The position numbers were made by a program, and so were the translations under genes. The notes beneath the pieces were generated by a model. That model did not search any database. It was given only the letters and a program-made list of their open reading frames with translations, and was not told the DNA's origin. A stretch of DNA of 64,000 nt from Edaphobacter flagellatus (GTDB lineage Bacteria > Acidobacteriota > Terriglobia > Terriglobales > Acidobacteriaceae), in contig NZ_CP073697.1 in the NCBI RefSeq assembly GCF_025264665.1, positions 2,418,001 through 2,482,000 of the forward strand, given 5' to 3'. Below, piece by piece: positions 7,127 to 16,696 of this stretch (positions are counted from its first letter, which is position 1; each line of letters opens with the position of its first letter).

Positions 7127-7621
7127 ATGCAAAACGCGAAAGATACCTTTTACATCACGCTGCGCGACCGAATCGCCACCATCAATCCGGCGCGCACCGT
7201 ACTAGTGCGCGGACAGTCGCGGCCGGGTGTGCTGGTAGAGGAGAATGAGCTTGCTTCGGCATTCGATCAGCACGACGCATTCCGTCTGCGCTGGACAACA
7301 ACGAATATCGACTCACGCGGCTCCCTGCCGCTTGTCACCATGCGATGCGAGATCCACTATGCCACTGCAGGCAACAGCGGCAATGGAGGCATGGACCGCG
7401 GGCGCCTGCTCACAGCGATGGACGCCGAACTGGCTGCAGCTATCAATGCCATACCGCAACGCACTGCGAAAAACAGATACTCCGCTGCAGGCCCGACAGC
7501 AACGACCACCAACATCTTCTGGAACGATGTCACCTTTGCCAGCACCGAGGTGGAGGGCGAGCTTCTGCGCCGCACCGCAACCGTCGACGTCTACAGCTAT
7601 CAGGAGGCGGGGGAACTATGA
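7127..7621 (+). CDS. Tail terminator/minor tail joining protein candidate
   Basis: A 164-aa protein. A helix (DTFYITLRDRIATIN), then strands (RTVLVRGQSRPGVLVEE, FRLRWTTTN, LPLVTMRCEIHYAT), a second helix (RGRLLTAMDAELAAAINAIP) and a closing strand (GELLRRTATVDVYSYQ) follow the order of gpU/tail-completion proteins. The stop overlaps the next start by four bases (ATGA at 7618), indicating translational coupling with the tail protein. The role is inferred from fold order and position. Confidence 0.55.
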   Translation: MQNAKDTFYITLRDRIATINPARTVLVRGQSRPGVLVEENELASAFDQHDAFRLRWTTTNIDSRGSLPLVTMRCEIHYATAGNSGNGGMDRGRLLTAMDAELAAAINAIPQRTAKNRYSAAGPTATTTNIFWNDVTFASTEVEGELLRRTATVDVYSYQEAGEL

Positions 7622-8580
7622 GCACAGCATCCAATGTCAACGCACCGATCACACGACGCGTACGCGCTTACTTCGCGCCTGTTGATCGTAATGCCTCGGC
7701 ACCAACGCTATTTGATCCTGCGCAAACGGGCGACTTCGCACTCGATGCTCCACCCTCTCCGTGGATTGACCTCGGCTGGTGCAATAGATTCGCTCGTAAG
7801 AGCGGTGAAGGATTGAACACCGGCATAGCCGCATTGCGAACCGGTGCGCCCGCCACAGTCACGGCGCAAGTGCGTACGTTTGCTGAGGCAACCGTCGAAC
7901 TTGAATTTGCTTCGTGGGGCAAGCTGCAGCTCGCACTCGCCTGCGGCACGCAGCAGATGAACCTGCTCTCTACCACATCCAGCGCAGCCGCAAACGCCAG
8001 CGGCGGCACGGCAGCCGCGGCAGTCCCCCTGCAACCCGGATCGACCGCCACTGCGCTGCAGGTCGGCACCGCTGCGCAGCAGTTTACTGTGGGCAGCTTT
8101 GTCGCTGTGGACGTTGACTACACCAACCAGACCGGATACATCGGCAGCGGCGTAAGCGGCGCATATCTCCGCTCATCCTCCGATGCCGGTGGCGACGCAA
8201 ACTACATTCGCCGCGTCTCACTGAATGTGGCGCGCATCACCTCTATCGCAAACGGCGCATTACAGCTCGATAAACCGCTGCTTGCCGGAGCCCCGGCCGC
8301 AGGCATGCAGGTCTGCAGCCTTGTGGGGTTTGTCGATCGCGAAGGCTCCAGCTTTTTCCAGGAATGGTCGGCATTGTTTGTGATGGAGGGGGAGCAAGGT
8401 GATCGCGTGATCTTCCACTATCCGCGCCTGCAGGCTATGCGAGGCGCAGCCGAGACCGCGGAGACCCTGGCCGCACCGCTTGATCGTATTCGCCTTGCCT
8501 GCGCCTTCCGCGCGTTGCCTGTACGCGACGCAAACGACGGCGAACAGGTTCTATGCTTCCGCAGCTACCTACCCGCCTAG
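7618..8580 (+). CDS. Probable major tail/tube protein
   Basis: A 320-aa beta-rich protein starting at an ATG coupled to the preceding stop. Segments such as APATVTAQVRTFAEATVELEF, QFTVGSFVAVDVDYTN and YIRRVSLNVARITSIANGALQLDKPL resemble tail-tube proteins that carry strand-rich modules. It sits between the tail terminator candidate and the fibre, where a tube protein and tape measure are expected, but no tape measure follows. Alternatives are a short-tail nozzle or neck protein. Low Cys, no signal peptide. Confidence 0.55.
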   Translation: MSTASNVNAPITRRVRAYFAPVDRNASAPTLFDPAQTGDFALDAPPSPWIDLGWCNRFARKSGEGLNTGIAALRTGAPATVTAQVRTFAEATVELEFASWGKLQLALACGTQQMNLLSTTSSAAANASGGTAAAAVPLQPGSTATALQVGTAAQQFTVGSFVAVDVDYTNQTGYIGSGVSGAYLRSSSDAGGDANYIRRVSLNVARITSIANGALQLDKPLLAGAPAAGMQVCSLVGFVDREGSSFFQEWSALFVMEGEQGDRVIFHYPRLQAMRGAAETAETLAAPLDRIRLACAFRALPVRDANDGEQVLCFRSYLPA

Positions 8581-8627
8581 TCAAGGTTGCTTCAACAGAT
8601 TTCGTGAGTTCAGAAGAAAGGATTTTC

Positions 8628-11600
8628 ATGAGCCGCACATATCGACGATGGACGATGGTGAGCGCACTGCTCGCCGCTCCCATAGCTTCTCTTGTGCTTG
8701 TTATTTGCGCCTTCGCGCAGGTCGTAACGACATCGGTTACAGATACGATCTATCGCGCCGACGGAACACCAGCCGGGGGCACAGTAATCGTAAGCTGGCC
8801 TGCATTTACCACCACGACCGGCCAGGCTGTCGCCGCAGGCAGCACCTCGGCCACGATCGGCACCAGTGGCGTGCTGACCGTGCAGCTTACGCCCAATGCG
8901 GGCGCGATACCACTCGGCACCTACTACACCGTTGTCTACCATCTCGACGATGGCAGCGTAAATCGCGAGTACTGGGTCGTACCCGCCAGCACGTCGCCGG
9001 TGCGCATCAGCTCCATCCGCAGCACGGTGCTACCCACCTCGGTTGCCATGCAGACCGTCTCGAAGAGCTACGTCGATACGGCCATTGCCGCTGCTGTTGC
9101 CGGTCATCCGCTGGACACCTCGAACCCTTACGTGCTGAAAGCGGGCGATACCATGACGGGCCCGCTCACGCTGGCGAGCGATCCCACAGCGCCTGCGCAA
9201 GCCGCGACGAAAAGCTATGTCGATACCACCATAGCTGGGGTTGCTGGAGGCCTCTCGCAAAAAGTCGCTACTCTACCCAGCGCTGCACAGATCGTGACAC
9301 AGCCTGCCGGCACACAACTTTCTGTGAACCGCGAAAACGGTGTCGCCTACGCCAGCCAGTTCCAGACCGGCCGCGGAGGCAATGGCATCGCCAATGCACT
9401 CGCCGGCCCAGACTGCGCCTCCGGCTGCGAGGTCAAAGCCGAGCAGAACTACAACGCCAACGAAAACTACACACCATCGCAATGGGTTGACGGTACGCAC
9501 GTTGAAGATAAGCGCTGGGGCGGACGTCGCGACAGCTATCTGAATCCCGAAAACCCGATCTATCCCGGCACGGAGACGGGACAGGTTGTCAGCGTCACGG
9601 CAACGCGCAATGCCTCCACCATCAATCAACTCACGGCTACGCATAACCCAGCGTCGATTGGACTTGCGATCGACCACAAGGGGCTCGCCGGTGGCTCCAA
9701 CCAGCTTTCCGCCGGTATCGGCGCTGTGCCTTACTTCAAGTCGGCCTACAGCGCGCTGACTGTAAACGGAACCTACAACACACAGGGCCAACATGTGCTT
9801 GCACCGAATGAGATCAACTGCTTCGGCGTAGGCGACTGTATGATCGGATCGCAGTTCATCCTCTCCTCCGGCGGCGCACGCGACAACGCTGACGAAGGTG
9901 CGCATCCCTTCGATCTGCAGATACGTGAAGATTCACGTGTCTTTACCGGAACCTGTACTGCCGGATGCACCACCGGCTCCACCTCTGTCATGATCGCTGC
10001 AACGTCCTACCCAGGAACGCAGGGCGACGGACGCTTCCTGATCAACACCACGCCGTCGAAGACCATCACCGCAGGCAGCCTGACTGGCGGCAACCTTAAT
10101 GGCGCTAACGCTGCTGCCACCTTCACCGGAACCAGCTTTCCGGTAAGCACCTTCTTTCAGATCGCGCAGCCTATTCCGTCGCAGACCAACAACGTCGCTC
10201 CCGGCACTGTTACTGTGGCCATCGCGACCACGGGACTGCCCTCGGGCTTCGCCTCCAATACAGCCGCGGCTGCTGCGCCAAGCGGCGTCGCCTGCATCGC
10301 CGACCCAACAACGCCTAACAATGGCATCGACGACTTCGAGACCGCCAATTACACCGTCGTCGACGGCACGCATCTGCAGCTCAGCCTCAACAAGGCACAC
10401 TTTCCGAACTCCACCGTCGCTATAGGAGGCTTGTGCGGCTACGGATTGGAGCAGACCGTGGACACGATCAATGGCATCCGCCAGGTCTTTCCTGTCATCG
10501 GCTCCTATTCATCCACCGGGCTCTATTACTCCGGAGGCTTCTCGTCGATCGTCGGCATCGGAAAGACTTCAGGATTCGCCAACGTCTCGCTTGCCATTAC
10601 CTCGGCCACACGCAGCGGCAACACCGTTACGCTGACGACGGCTGGCAATATGCCGGTTGACCTGAACGGCCTCACGGTCAACGTCTCCGGTATGACCGAC
10701 TCCAGCTACAACGGAAGCTTCACCGTCTCCACCATCAGCGGAAACACGCTCAGCTATACGCAGAACGGTCCCAACAGCACCAGCACAGGCGGCACCGTTG
10801 CTCTGTTGACCGGAAGTTATGTGCTCTATCCCATGGCCGAAGTCCTGAGTGTCTTCAACTCCACAACGAAGCTGGTCGATGGCCAGATGACACTTGCGCC
10901 CAACAATGTCGCCTGGGCATCCAACGATACCGTTGAGCAGCCGCACTATCACATCCAGAAGGTCGGTCCCGATCTGGAGTTCATCGGACAGACCGCTCCA
11001 CGGCCCACTGTCTTTCAACAGGCCGGTATCCAGTACGAAGGCACGAACGGCCCGGGTCTGCTGGGCTGGAACGTCATCAACGCCACACCGGCCTCCAGCT
11101 ACTTCGGCAACGGAGGTACGCACACGCCACCCGATCTCGCTTACCTGGCGCAGGGCGTCTGGAACCACACCATGGTGGCGCAGGCCGGTGAGCAGAGTGT
11201 CTTCACTATCCATTGCAATTCGCACGGCTGCGGCCGCTGGAACTCCGGCTACAACCTCTTTGAGCTGGATTCCAGCGCATCGACCGACATCGTTGCGTTT
11301 CAGCCGCAGACCAGCTCGCTTAATTTGACGCTGCGTGGTCGCGGCTACAGCTTTACTCCGCAGGCCTTCACCGCCGGAACCATCAACGTCGGGACACTCA
11401 ACGCCACTACCATCAATGGCACTCTTACGGCATCGCAGCTCCCCGTATTCCAGGCCTCGGGAACAACGCACGCTGCAGGCGCTGTACCCGATCCCGGCGC
11501 CACGGCAGGCACGACACGCTACCTGCGCGAAGACGGCACATGGGCCACGCCTTCCGGTGTCGGCAGCGTTGGAGCCAGCTCTGCTCCTATGCCGTCCGGC

Positions 11601-13190
11601 GTGTTGGCCGACTACAACTTCATGCAGGGCTCCGGCACGGTACTGACGGACTCGAGCGGTAACGGCAATAACGGGACTCTCGGCTCCGGCGGAGCAGCTC
11701 CCACCTGGACGACGAACGGGTTGCGGTTCCCCGCAGGATCAAATGTCGCTCTGCCCGCTGCACTGAACGGCACTCGGACCGTCCTCGCTGCGGTCTACTT
11801 CGATCCAATTACCGGTGCGCCTGCCAATGCGCAATGGCCCGCGATCATCACCAGCAGCATGGGGGCCAGCGGACTGAACCTGATGATGTTTTATTCCATC
11901 GGCAGCACCAACTACGAACTTGTCTTCAGCCCTTCAATCTGGAGCAACGGAGCAGCCTCGACTGTGGCCGATACGCGGCTTTCCGGCTTCCACGTGATCG
12001 CCTATGTCACCGGCAGCACAACTTCGTCCACCGTCGATCACCTGTATGTCGATGGTGTTGAAGTTGGCAGTTATCGCAAGCAGAGCGCTTCGGCAGGAGC
12101 ACAAACCACCGGCAATCTCTTCCTTGGAGCAAGCGGCGCAGGCTACTGGACCGGAGGCGCCAGCGAGACGATGTACCGCGTTGTGGCCTACAGCTCTGCG
12201 CTGACGCCGGAGGCCGTTCGTACGGCCACGCTCGCGATGCGCTCCGAGGTTGCGGCGCGCGGTGTTGCCGTCGCACCACAGCCGGCTCCCACCACCGTGC
12301 CGCAGCTGCACGCCATCGGCGACTCGATCACCTTCGGCGCAGGAGGCGTCAACCCCTGGCCGTCGCTGCTCACGCTCACCAATCAACCCAATTACGCGAT
12401 CCACAATTGGGGCATCAGCGGCATTCGCGCCATTGAGATCAACGGCACCGAACCCAACCGTGCCGCGCCGGGCTGCATGACGACGGCTGGTGGAGGCTCG
12501 GTTGCCATCGTGATGATCGGCACCAACGACTTCACCTTCGGCACAGGAGTGCCAAACGATGTCCTCTCGGAGATCGCAGGCGAGGTGCGCACGCTGCATA
12601 ACGCTGGATGCACCGTCTTCGTCGGCACCATGTTGTCCCGCACAGGAACGGACATCAACGGCGGCTCGTTCGACGCGGATAAGAATGCCCTCAATGCACT
12701 GATCCTGCAAAATGCGAAGATCATCGGCGCGAATGGCGTTGTTGACTTCGCGGCCAATCCGCTGCTGGGCGCAGATGGAGCCAATGCCAACACCACCTAC
12801 TTCCAGGCTGACCATGTTCATCCAACGCAGGCAGGCCAGCAGCTGCTGGCCACTGCAGCCAGCAATGCGCTGAACTACTACTTCGGCTACTCGTTGACGA
12901 ATCCCAACGCTGTCACAACTCCGACCTACGCCATGGCGAGCGGAGACGGTACCGTCATCGCAGCCCCCACAGCCAATGCCGCATGGACACTACCGGACTG
13001 CACCGGCCCAAGCGGTGCAACCTACACCATCATCAACTCGCAGTCCGCTTACACCCTGACTCTTCAGGGCAGAAGCGGTCAGCCGATTAACGGGCTGACT
13101 ACACCAGTCACCGTACCCGCCAACGGGACAGTGACGCTGCACGACGTTCCTAATCCGAAGAACATCTCCGGCTGCAGCTGGGTGATGTAG
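8628..13190 (+). CDS. 1520-aa tail fibre/spike with signal peptide, LamG-like and SGNH hydrolase domains
   Basis: Start at 8628 (GAAAGGA upstream). A hydrophobic segment at residues about 14-30 (LAAPIASLVLVICAFAQ) looks like a signal peptide or anchor. Fibre-type repeats follow: KSYVDTAIAAAV and ATKSYVDTTIAGV flanking KAGDTMTGPLTLASDP. A long beta-rich shaft comes next, then a second fibre motif (TTRYLREDGTWATPSG). A LamG/concanavalin-like jelly roll spans about 988-1194 (LADYNFMQGSGTVLTDSSGN). An SGNH/GDSL hydrolase spans about 1225-1430 with GDSITFG (Ser1233), GTND (1298-1301) and DHVH (Asp1395, His1398). It likely binds and deacylates a surface glycan; a secretory leader on a virion protein is unusual. 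Neighbour of the cargo glycosyltransferase. Confidence 0.75.
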   Translation: MSRTYRRWTMVSALLAAPIASLVLVICAFAQVVTTSVTDTIYRADGTPAGGTVIVSWPAFTTTTGQAVAAGSTSATIGTSGVLTVQLTPNAGAIPLGTYYTVVYHLDDGSVNREYWVVPASTSPVRISSIRSTVLPTSVAMQTVSKSYVDTAIAAAVAGHPLDTSNPYVLKAGDTMTGPLTLASDPTAPAQAATKSYVDTTIAGVAGGLSQKVATLPSAAQIVTQPAGTQLSVNRENGVAYASQFQTGRGGNGIANALAGPDCASGCEVKAEQNYNANENYTPSQWVDGTHVEDKRWGGRRDSYLNPENPIYPGTETGQVVSVTATRNASTINQLTATHNPASIGLAIDHKGLAGGSNQLSAGIGAVPYFKSAYSALTVNGTYNTQGQHVLAPNEINCFGVGDCMIGSQFILSSGGARDNADEGAHPFDLQIREDSRVFTGTCTAGCTTGSTSVMIAATSYPGTQGDGRFLINTTPSKTITAGSLTGGNLNGANAAATFTGTSFPVSTFFQIAQPIPSQTNNVAPGTVTVAIATTGLPSGFASNTAAAAAPSGVACIADPTTPNNGIDDFETANYTVVDGTHLQLSLNKAHFPNSTVAIGGLCGYGLEQTVDTINGIRQVFPVIGSYSSTGLYYSGGFSSIVGIGKTSGFANVSLAITSATRSGNTVTLTTAGNMPVDLNGLTVNVSGMTDSSYNGSFTVSTISGNTLSYTQNGPNSTSTGGTVALLTGSYVLYPMAEVLSVFNSTTKLVDGQMTLAPNNVAWASNDTVEQPHYHIQKVGPDLEFIGQTAPRPTVFQQAGIQYEGTNGPGLLGWNVINATPASSYFGNGGTHTPPDLAYLAQGVWNHTMVAQAGEQSVFTIHCNSHGCGRWNSGYNLFELDSSASTDIVAFQPQTSSLNLTLRGRGYSFTPQAFTAGTINVGTLNATTINGTLTASQLPVFQASGTTHAAGAVPDPGATAGTTRYLREDGTWATPSGVGSVGASSAPMPSGVLADYNFMQGSGTVLTDSSGNGNNGTLGSGGAAPTWTTNGLRFPAGSNVALPAALNGTRTVLAAVYFDPITGAPANAQWPAIITSSMGASGLNLMMFYSIGSTNYELVFSPSIWSNGAASTVADTRLSGFHVIAYVTGSTTSSTVDHLYVDGVEVGSYRKQSASAGAQTTGNLFLGASGAGYWTGGASETMYRVVAYSSALTPEAVRTATLAMRSEVAARGVAVAPQPAPTTVPQLHAIGDSITFGAGGVNPWPSLLTLTNQPNYAIHNWGISGIRAIEINGTEPNRAAPGCMTTAGGGSVAIVMIGTNDFTFGTGVPNDVLSEIAGEVRTLHNAGCTVFVGTMLSRTGTDINGGSFDADKNALNALILQNAKIIGANGVVDFAANPLLGADGANANTTYFQADHVHPTQAGQQLLATAASNALNYYFGYSLTNPNAVTTPTYAMASGDGTVIAAPTANAAWTLPDCTGPSGATYTIINSQSAYTLTLQGRSGQPINGLTTPVTVPANGTVTLHDVPNPKNISGCSWVM

Positions 13191-13200
13191 GAAGTTGGCC

Positions 13201-13243
13201 GTTGCAGGTTACAGGCACTTATAACGAGTCTGTAACCTGCAAC
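13201..13243. terminator. Bidirectional hairpin between convergent fibre and glycosyltransferase genes
   Basis: A perfect 14-bp inverted repeat (GTTGCAGGTTACAG at 13201-13214 / 13230-13243) fills the 60-bp gap between the two stops. There is no T tract on either side, so it may be a Rho-assisted or weak terminator. Confidence 0.55.
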
Positions 13244-13249
13244 CTGTCT

Positions 13250-14245
13250 CTATCGGTTCATCTGATAGGGCGACTTCAGACGCAGTACCTTCAACGTCTT
13301 GAGCACAGCAGAGCGGGCGAAGGCGCGCAGTTTGCGCTTTCGCTCAGCCTTTGCAATCAGCGACTGCTGGCGTTTGCGAAAGACTGCCTCTTCGGGCGGA
13401 CCGTGCTTCAATGCAGCAGACGCGGAGGCGACGATAGCGTCGAACTCTTTCTCCGGCGCAAAGTAGTCGAGCCACGCCTGGCGAGCCAGGCGGCCTCGTT
13501 CGGCAGCGCTGTGCAGATGCGGCTCTATCAGCTCGGGTAGTCGTGCAATGTCACGCTCAGCGATGCGGAGCAGGAAGCTCTCCCACGGCACATGCGGAGG
13601 CAGCAGGTAGTCGTCGGAGATGAGCACGGGTGCAACACCGGCGCTCATCACTTCGAATAACCGGATGCTCCCGGTGCCTGCGCCACGCGGGCAGAGCACG
13701 AAGTTGGATGTAGCCAGCGTCTCGGCATAGCGCTGCTGGCGTTCGGCGCGGTCCGGTTGCGTCAGGTCCCAGTGGTAGTAGGCGCTGGTGTTCTCAATCA
13801 GCACGTCCTGGCGATCGAACTTCAGGTTGAACATGCGCTTGCGCAGTAAGGAAGTGCTTCCGCCCTGGAAGGAGAAGAGCAATCGTTTTTCTGTGTCTGT
13901 ACCGGTTACAAATTTATTGGAATATTTTCCACTGGCCGAAACGTAGGAGTAACTGAAGGTACGTCCCGCGCGGCTGTTATCGTCCACGGCGGCGGAACAG
14001 TAAACACCGGGAATGAGCGGCAGGTAGTTGTCATCTTCGGTATAGACGGCGCACTTGTCGGCAAAGGCGCGGTAGAGCGGGTGCTCCAACAAGTGCTGAG
14101 GATCGCGGCCGAAGCTGCCCGTCAGCAGAATCATCTCCGCCTCCTCGGGCGAATCGACCAGTACGTGCATCGTTGACAACTTCGCGCGCTCCGGCAGCAG
14201 CGTAATCAGCTCGGTTTCGTGGATCGCAGAAAGATGAATCTTCAT
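13250..14245 (-). CDS. Exostosin-family (GT47-like) glycosyltransferase, prophage cargo
   Basis: A 331-aa cytosolic protein. The C-terminal half contains the exostosin signature order: SNFVLCPRGAGTGSIRLFEV, then MSAGVAPVLISDDYLLPPHV, then a helix-rich tail (DIARLPELIEPHL). The N-terminal half has strands and a motif LLFSFQGGSTSLLRKR typical of the acceptor half. It is the only reverse-strand gene inside the virion cluster and sits between the fibre and terminase, which is the classic position for a lysogenic-conversion cargo gene. By inference it modifies cell-surface glycan, perhaps the receptor recognised by the adjacent fibre. No membrane segment is visible. Its promoter would lie in the 50-bp gap shared with terminase. 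Confidence 0.8.
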   Translation of the reverse strand: MKIHLSAIHETELITLLPERAKLSTMHVLVDSPEEAEMILLTGSFGRDPQHLLEHPLYRAFADKCAVYTEDDNYLPLIPGVYCSAAVDDNSRAGRTFSYSYVSASGKYSNKFVTGTDTEKRLLFSFQGGSTSLLRKRMFNLKFDRQDVLIENTSAYYHWDLTQPDRAERQQRYAETLATSNFVLCPRGAGTGSIRLFEVMSAGVAPVLISDDYLLPPHVPWESFLLRIAERDIARLPELIEPHLHSAAERGRLARQAWLDYFAPEKEFDAIVASASAALKHGPPEEAVFRKRQQSLIAKAERKRKLRAFARSAVLKTLKVLRLKSPYQMNR

Positions 14246-14295
14246 GGCCTAAGCACATTGTCAGGCCTTTGCAGCAAAAAAGAAATGAGTGAGAG

Positions 14296-15768
14296 ATGAA
14301 TGAAGTCGAGAAACTGAAGGGCCTGGGCGAAGATATCCGCTCCAGTCCCGACGCAATGATCGGCGCGATTGGCGAGTATCTGTATGTGAGAGGCCGCGAC
14401 GGAAGACTCGTGCCGCTGGTCGCGAATCAGGCACAGCGCAACTTCGAAATAAACCGCGGTGAGAAGAACATCGTACTGAAGGCACGCCAGATGGGCATGA
14501 CGACATGGATCGCCGCGCGGTTCTTCATGAAGACGATCACGGCTCCGGGCGTCTTAACCGTGCAGGTTGCACACACGCGCGAGGCCGCCGAAGGTATCTT
14601 CCGTATCGTGCAGCGCTTCTGGGAAAACCTGCCCGCAGCGTTGCGCGAAGGCCCTCATGCTCCACTGCGCCGCAGCCGCGCCAATGTAGGTCAGATGTGT
14701 TTTCCTGAGCTCGACAGCGAGTTTCGCATCATCAGCGCAGGCGATCCTGGCGCAGGACGCGGGCTGTCGATCCAGAACCTGCACCTCAGCGAGGTAAGCC
14801 GCTGGCCCGGTGACGCAAACGAAACCTTGGCTGGCCTGCGTGCCGCGCTCGCGCCTAACGGCGAGATGGTGATCGAATCCACACCAAACGGCGCATACGG
14901 CTGCTTCTACGAGGAGTGGGGACGCGCCGCCACGAACGGCACGGTGCAGCACTTCTTCCCCTGGTGGCTGGAAGAGGCATACATCGCCGCACCGATTCGC
15001 ACCGAGGACTACACGCAGGAGGAGTGCACCCTGGTTGCGCGCCATAACCTCAAACCGCAGCAGATCGGCTTCCGTCGTGCGCTCGAAGCCAGCTTCCACG
15101 GCTTGCGCACGCAGGAGTACGCCGAGGATGCCATCACCTGCTTCCGCACGAGTGGAGATTGCTGCTTCATCGCGGACAGCATCCTCGACCGTTTGCAGGC
15201 TCTGCCGACACCGATAGAGCGTCGGCGCGATGGTGCGATGCTGATCTGGCTTCCGCCTTTGGAGCGCAAGAAGTACATCGTTGCGGCTGATACTGCTGGA
15301 GGAGGCGCAGAGGGCGACTATGCCGTGGTGCAGGTGATCGACAGAAGTTCCGGCGTGCAGTGCGCTGAGCTGCAGCAGCGGTTGAATCCGCTGGAGCTGG
15401 CCCACATTGTCGCTGCATTGGCCCGCGAGTATAACGACGCGACGGTCGCCATCGAGCGCAACAACCACGGTGCGGCGGTGCTGGCCTATCTTGAAAACGC
15501 TGCGCGCTACACCAGAGTCTATGCGCAGGGTGAGCAGCCGGGCTGGCTGACGACTCCGGCCAGCAAGCCAAAGATGATCGCGCTTCTGGGATCGCTGCTG
15601 GTGGAATCGCCGGATCTCTTCTGCTCCAGCCGCCTGCTGAACGAATGCCGCACCTATATCAACCTCCCTAACGGAGGTACCGGTGCGGCCAGCGGCACGC
15701 ACGACGACTGCGTGATGGCAATGGCCGTCGCACACGCGGTACGCGCCGAGCTGATGACGCGCCCGTGA
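14296..15768 (+). CDS. Phage terminase large subunit
   Basis: A 490-aa packaging motor with both expected domains. ATPase: Walker A ARQMGMTT (63-70, atypical like many TerL), coupling region ISAGDPGAGRGLSIQNLHLS with catalytic Glu167, and motif III (VIESTPNG). RNase-H-fold nuclease: Asp333 in YIVAADTAGGGAEGDYA, Glu388 in VAIERNNHG and a DD pair in GTHDDCVMAMA near 472. All key acidic residues are present, so it appears intact. It translocates DNA into proheads together with the portal. No small terminase is seen upstream; the gene before it is the reverse-strand glycosyltransferase, so its transcription must begin in the 50-bp gap or read through from the fibre. Confidence 0.9.
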   Translation: MNEVEKLKGLGEDIRSSPDAMIGAIGEYLYVRGRDGRLVPLVANQAQRNFEINRGEKNIVLKARQMGMTTWIAARFFMKTITAPGVLTVQVAHTREAAEGIFRIVQRFWENLPAALREGPHAPLRRSRANVGQMCFPELDSEFRIISAGDPGAGRGLSIQNLHLSEVSRWPGDANETLAGLRAALAPNGEMVIESTPNGAYGCFYEEWGRAATNGTVQHFFPWWLEEAYIAAPIRTEDYTQEECTLVARHNLKPQQIGFRRALEASFHGLRTQEYAEDAITCFRTSGDCCFIADSILDRLQALPTPIERRRDGAMLIWLPPLERKKYIVAADTAGGGAEGDYAVVQVIDRSSGVQCAELQQRLNPLELAHIVAALAREYNDATVAIERNNHGAAVLAYLENAARYTRVYAQGEQPGWLTTPASKPKMIALLGSLLVESPDLFCSSRLLNECRTYINLPNGGTGAASGTHDDCVMAMAVAHAVRAELMTRP

Positions 15769-15815
15769 CGCCATGTATTCTGCTGTAGCAGGCGGGAGCG
15801 GAGGAACACACTCAC

Positions 15816-16682
15816 TTGGCGGTACTGGCAGTACAGGCGATTCGAAGGATGCGCGGCGGAGCGCAGAGCCAGCTGATGCTGGGCTCCGACGGCACACTGT
15901 GGGTGGTGAAGTTTCAGAACAACCCGCAACACCTGCGCGTGCTGGCCAACGAGTTGATCGCCACGCGTCTGGCCGCCGCCATAGGACTAAGCGTGCCGCA
16001 CTCCGATGTGGTCGAGGTGACCGACTGGCTGATCGCCAACACGCCTGGCATGCGCGTTGAAGGGTTGCGCGACGGGGGGAAGCCCTACATTGCCGGACTG
16101 CAGTTCGGTTCGCAGTTCGTTGGTGGCCTGATGCCGGGGCAGGTGCTCGACTACCTGCCGGAGCCGCAGCTGGAAGAGGTGCGCAATCTGCGCGAGTTTG
16201 CGGGAATGTTATGTATCGACAAGTGGACCGGCAACTCGAATGGACGCCAGGCAGTCTTCGAGCGGCGTCCGCGCGAGCGGCGATACCGCGCCAGTTTTAT
16301 CGATCAGGGCTTCTGCTTCAACGCAGGCGAGTGGAGCTTTCCGGACTCGCCCCTCCGCGGCATCTACCAGCGCAACCTCGTCTACCGGCACGTGACCGGG
16401 TGGGAGAGCTTCGAGCCCTGGCTGACGCGTGTGGAGCAGATGCAGCCCGATGTGTTGTGGCGCATCGCCGAACTGGTGCCGCCCGAGTGGTATGCAGGTG
16501 ATGTACCTGCGCTCGAGTGCCTGATGGAGCAGCTTTTGACACGCAGCTCGCGCGTGCGAGAACTGATCGCTGCATTCCGGGACTCGGACCGCCGCCCGTT
16601 CCCGCTTTGGAACCCGAGCGCATCGGTGACGGTTCCGCGAGCATTTGTGGCGATGCGCAGTGCCGATGGATTTGTAATGTAG
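15816..16682 (+). CDS. HipA-like kinase
   Basis: A 288-aa protein from a TTG start (GGAGCGGAGG upstream). It has the compact kinase layout of HipA-like proteins: a beta strand with candidate ATP-binding Lys32 (LWVVKFQNN), a conserved helix (VLANELIATRLAAAIGL, 43-59), a catalytic loop with Asp135 and Asn140 (CIDKWTGNSNGR) and a metal-binding motif FIDQGFCFNAGEW with Asp163. It lacks the HipA N1 domain and is not preceded by a HipB antitoxin, so it is not a classical HipBA pair. It is followed after 14 bp by the DUF3037 protein, a partner known to accompany this kinase family. It sits between terminase and portal, so it is likely cargo of the phage-derived region. Confidence 0.75.
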   Translation: MAVLAVQAIRRMRGGAQSQLMLGSDGTLWVVKFQNNPQHLRVLANELIATRLAAAIGLSVPHSDVVEVTDWLIANTPGMRVEGLRDGGKPYIAGLQFGSQFVGGLMPGQVLDYLPEPQLEEVRNLREFAGMLCIDKWTGNSNGRQAVFERRPRERRYRASFIDQGFCFNAGEWSFPDSPLRGIYQRNLVYRHVTGWESFEPWLTRVEQMQPDVLWRIAELVPPEWYAGDVPALECLMEQLLTRSSRVRELIAAFRDSDRRPFPLWNPSASVTVPRAFVAMRSADGFVM

Positions 16683-16696
16683 TTAAAAGGAGCCTG

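Noticed and set aside
14554..15897. Reverse-strand 447-codon frame over the terminase gene
   Set aside because: It has shadow-like composition and no ribosome-binding site, and the plus-strand terminase has all catalytic motifs.
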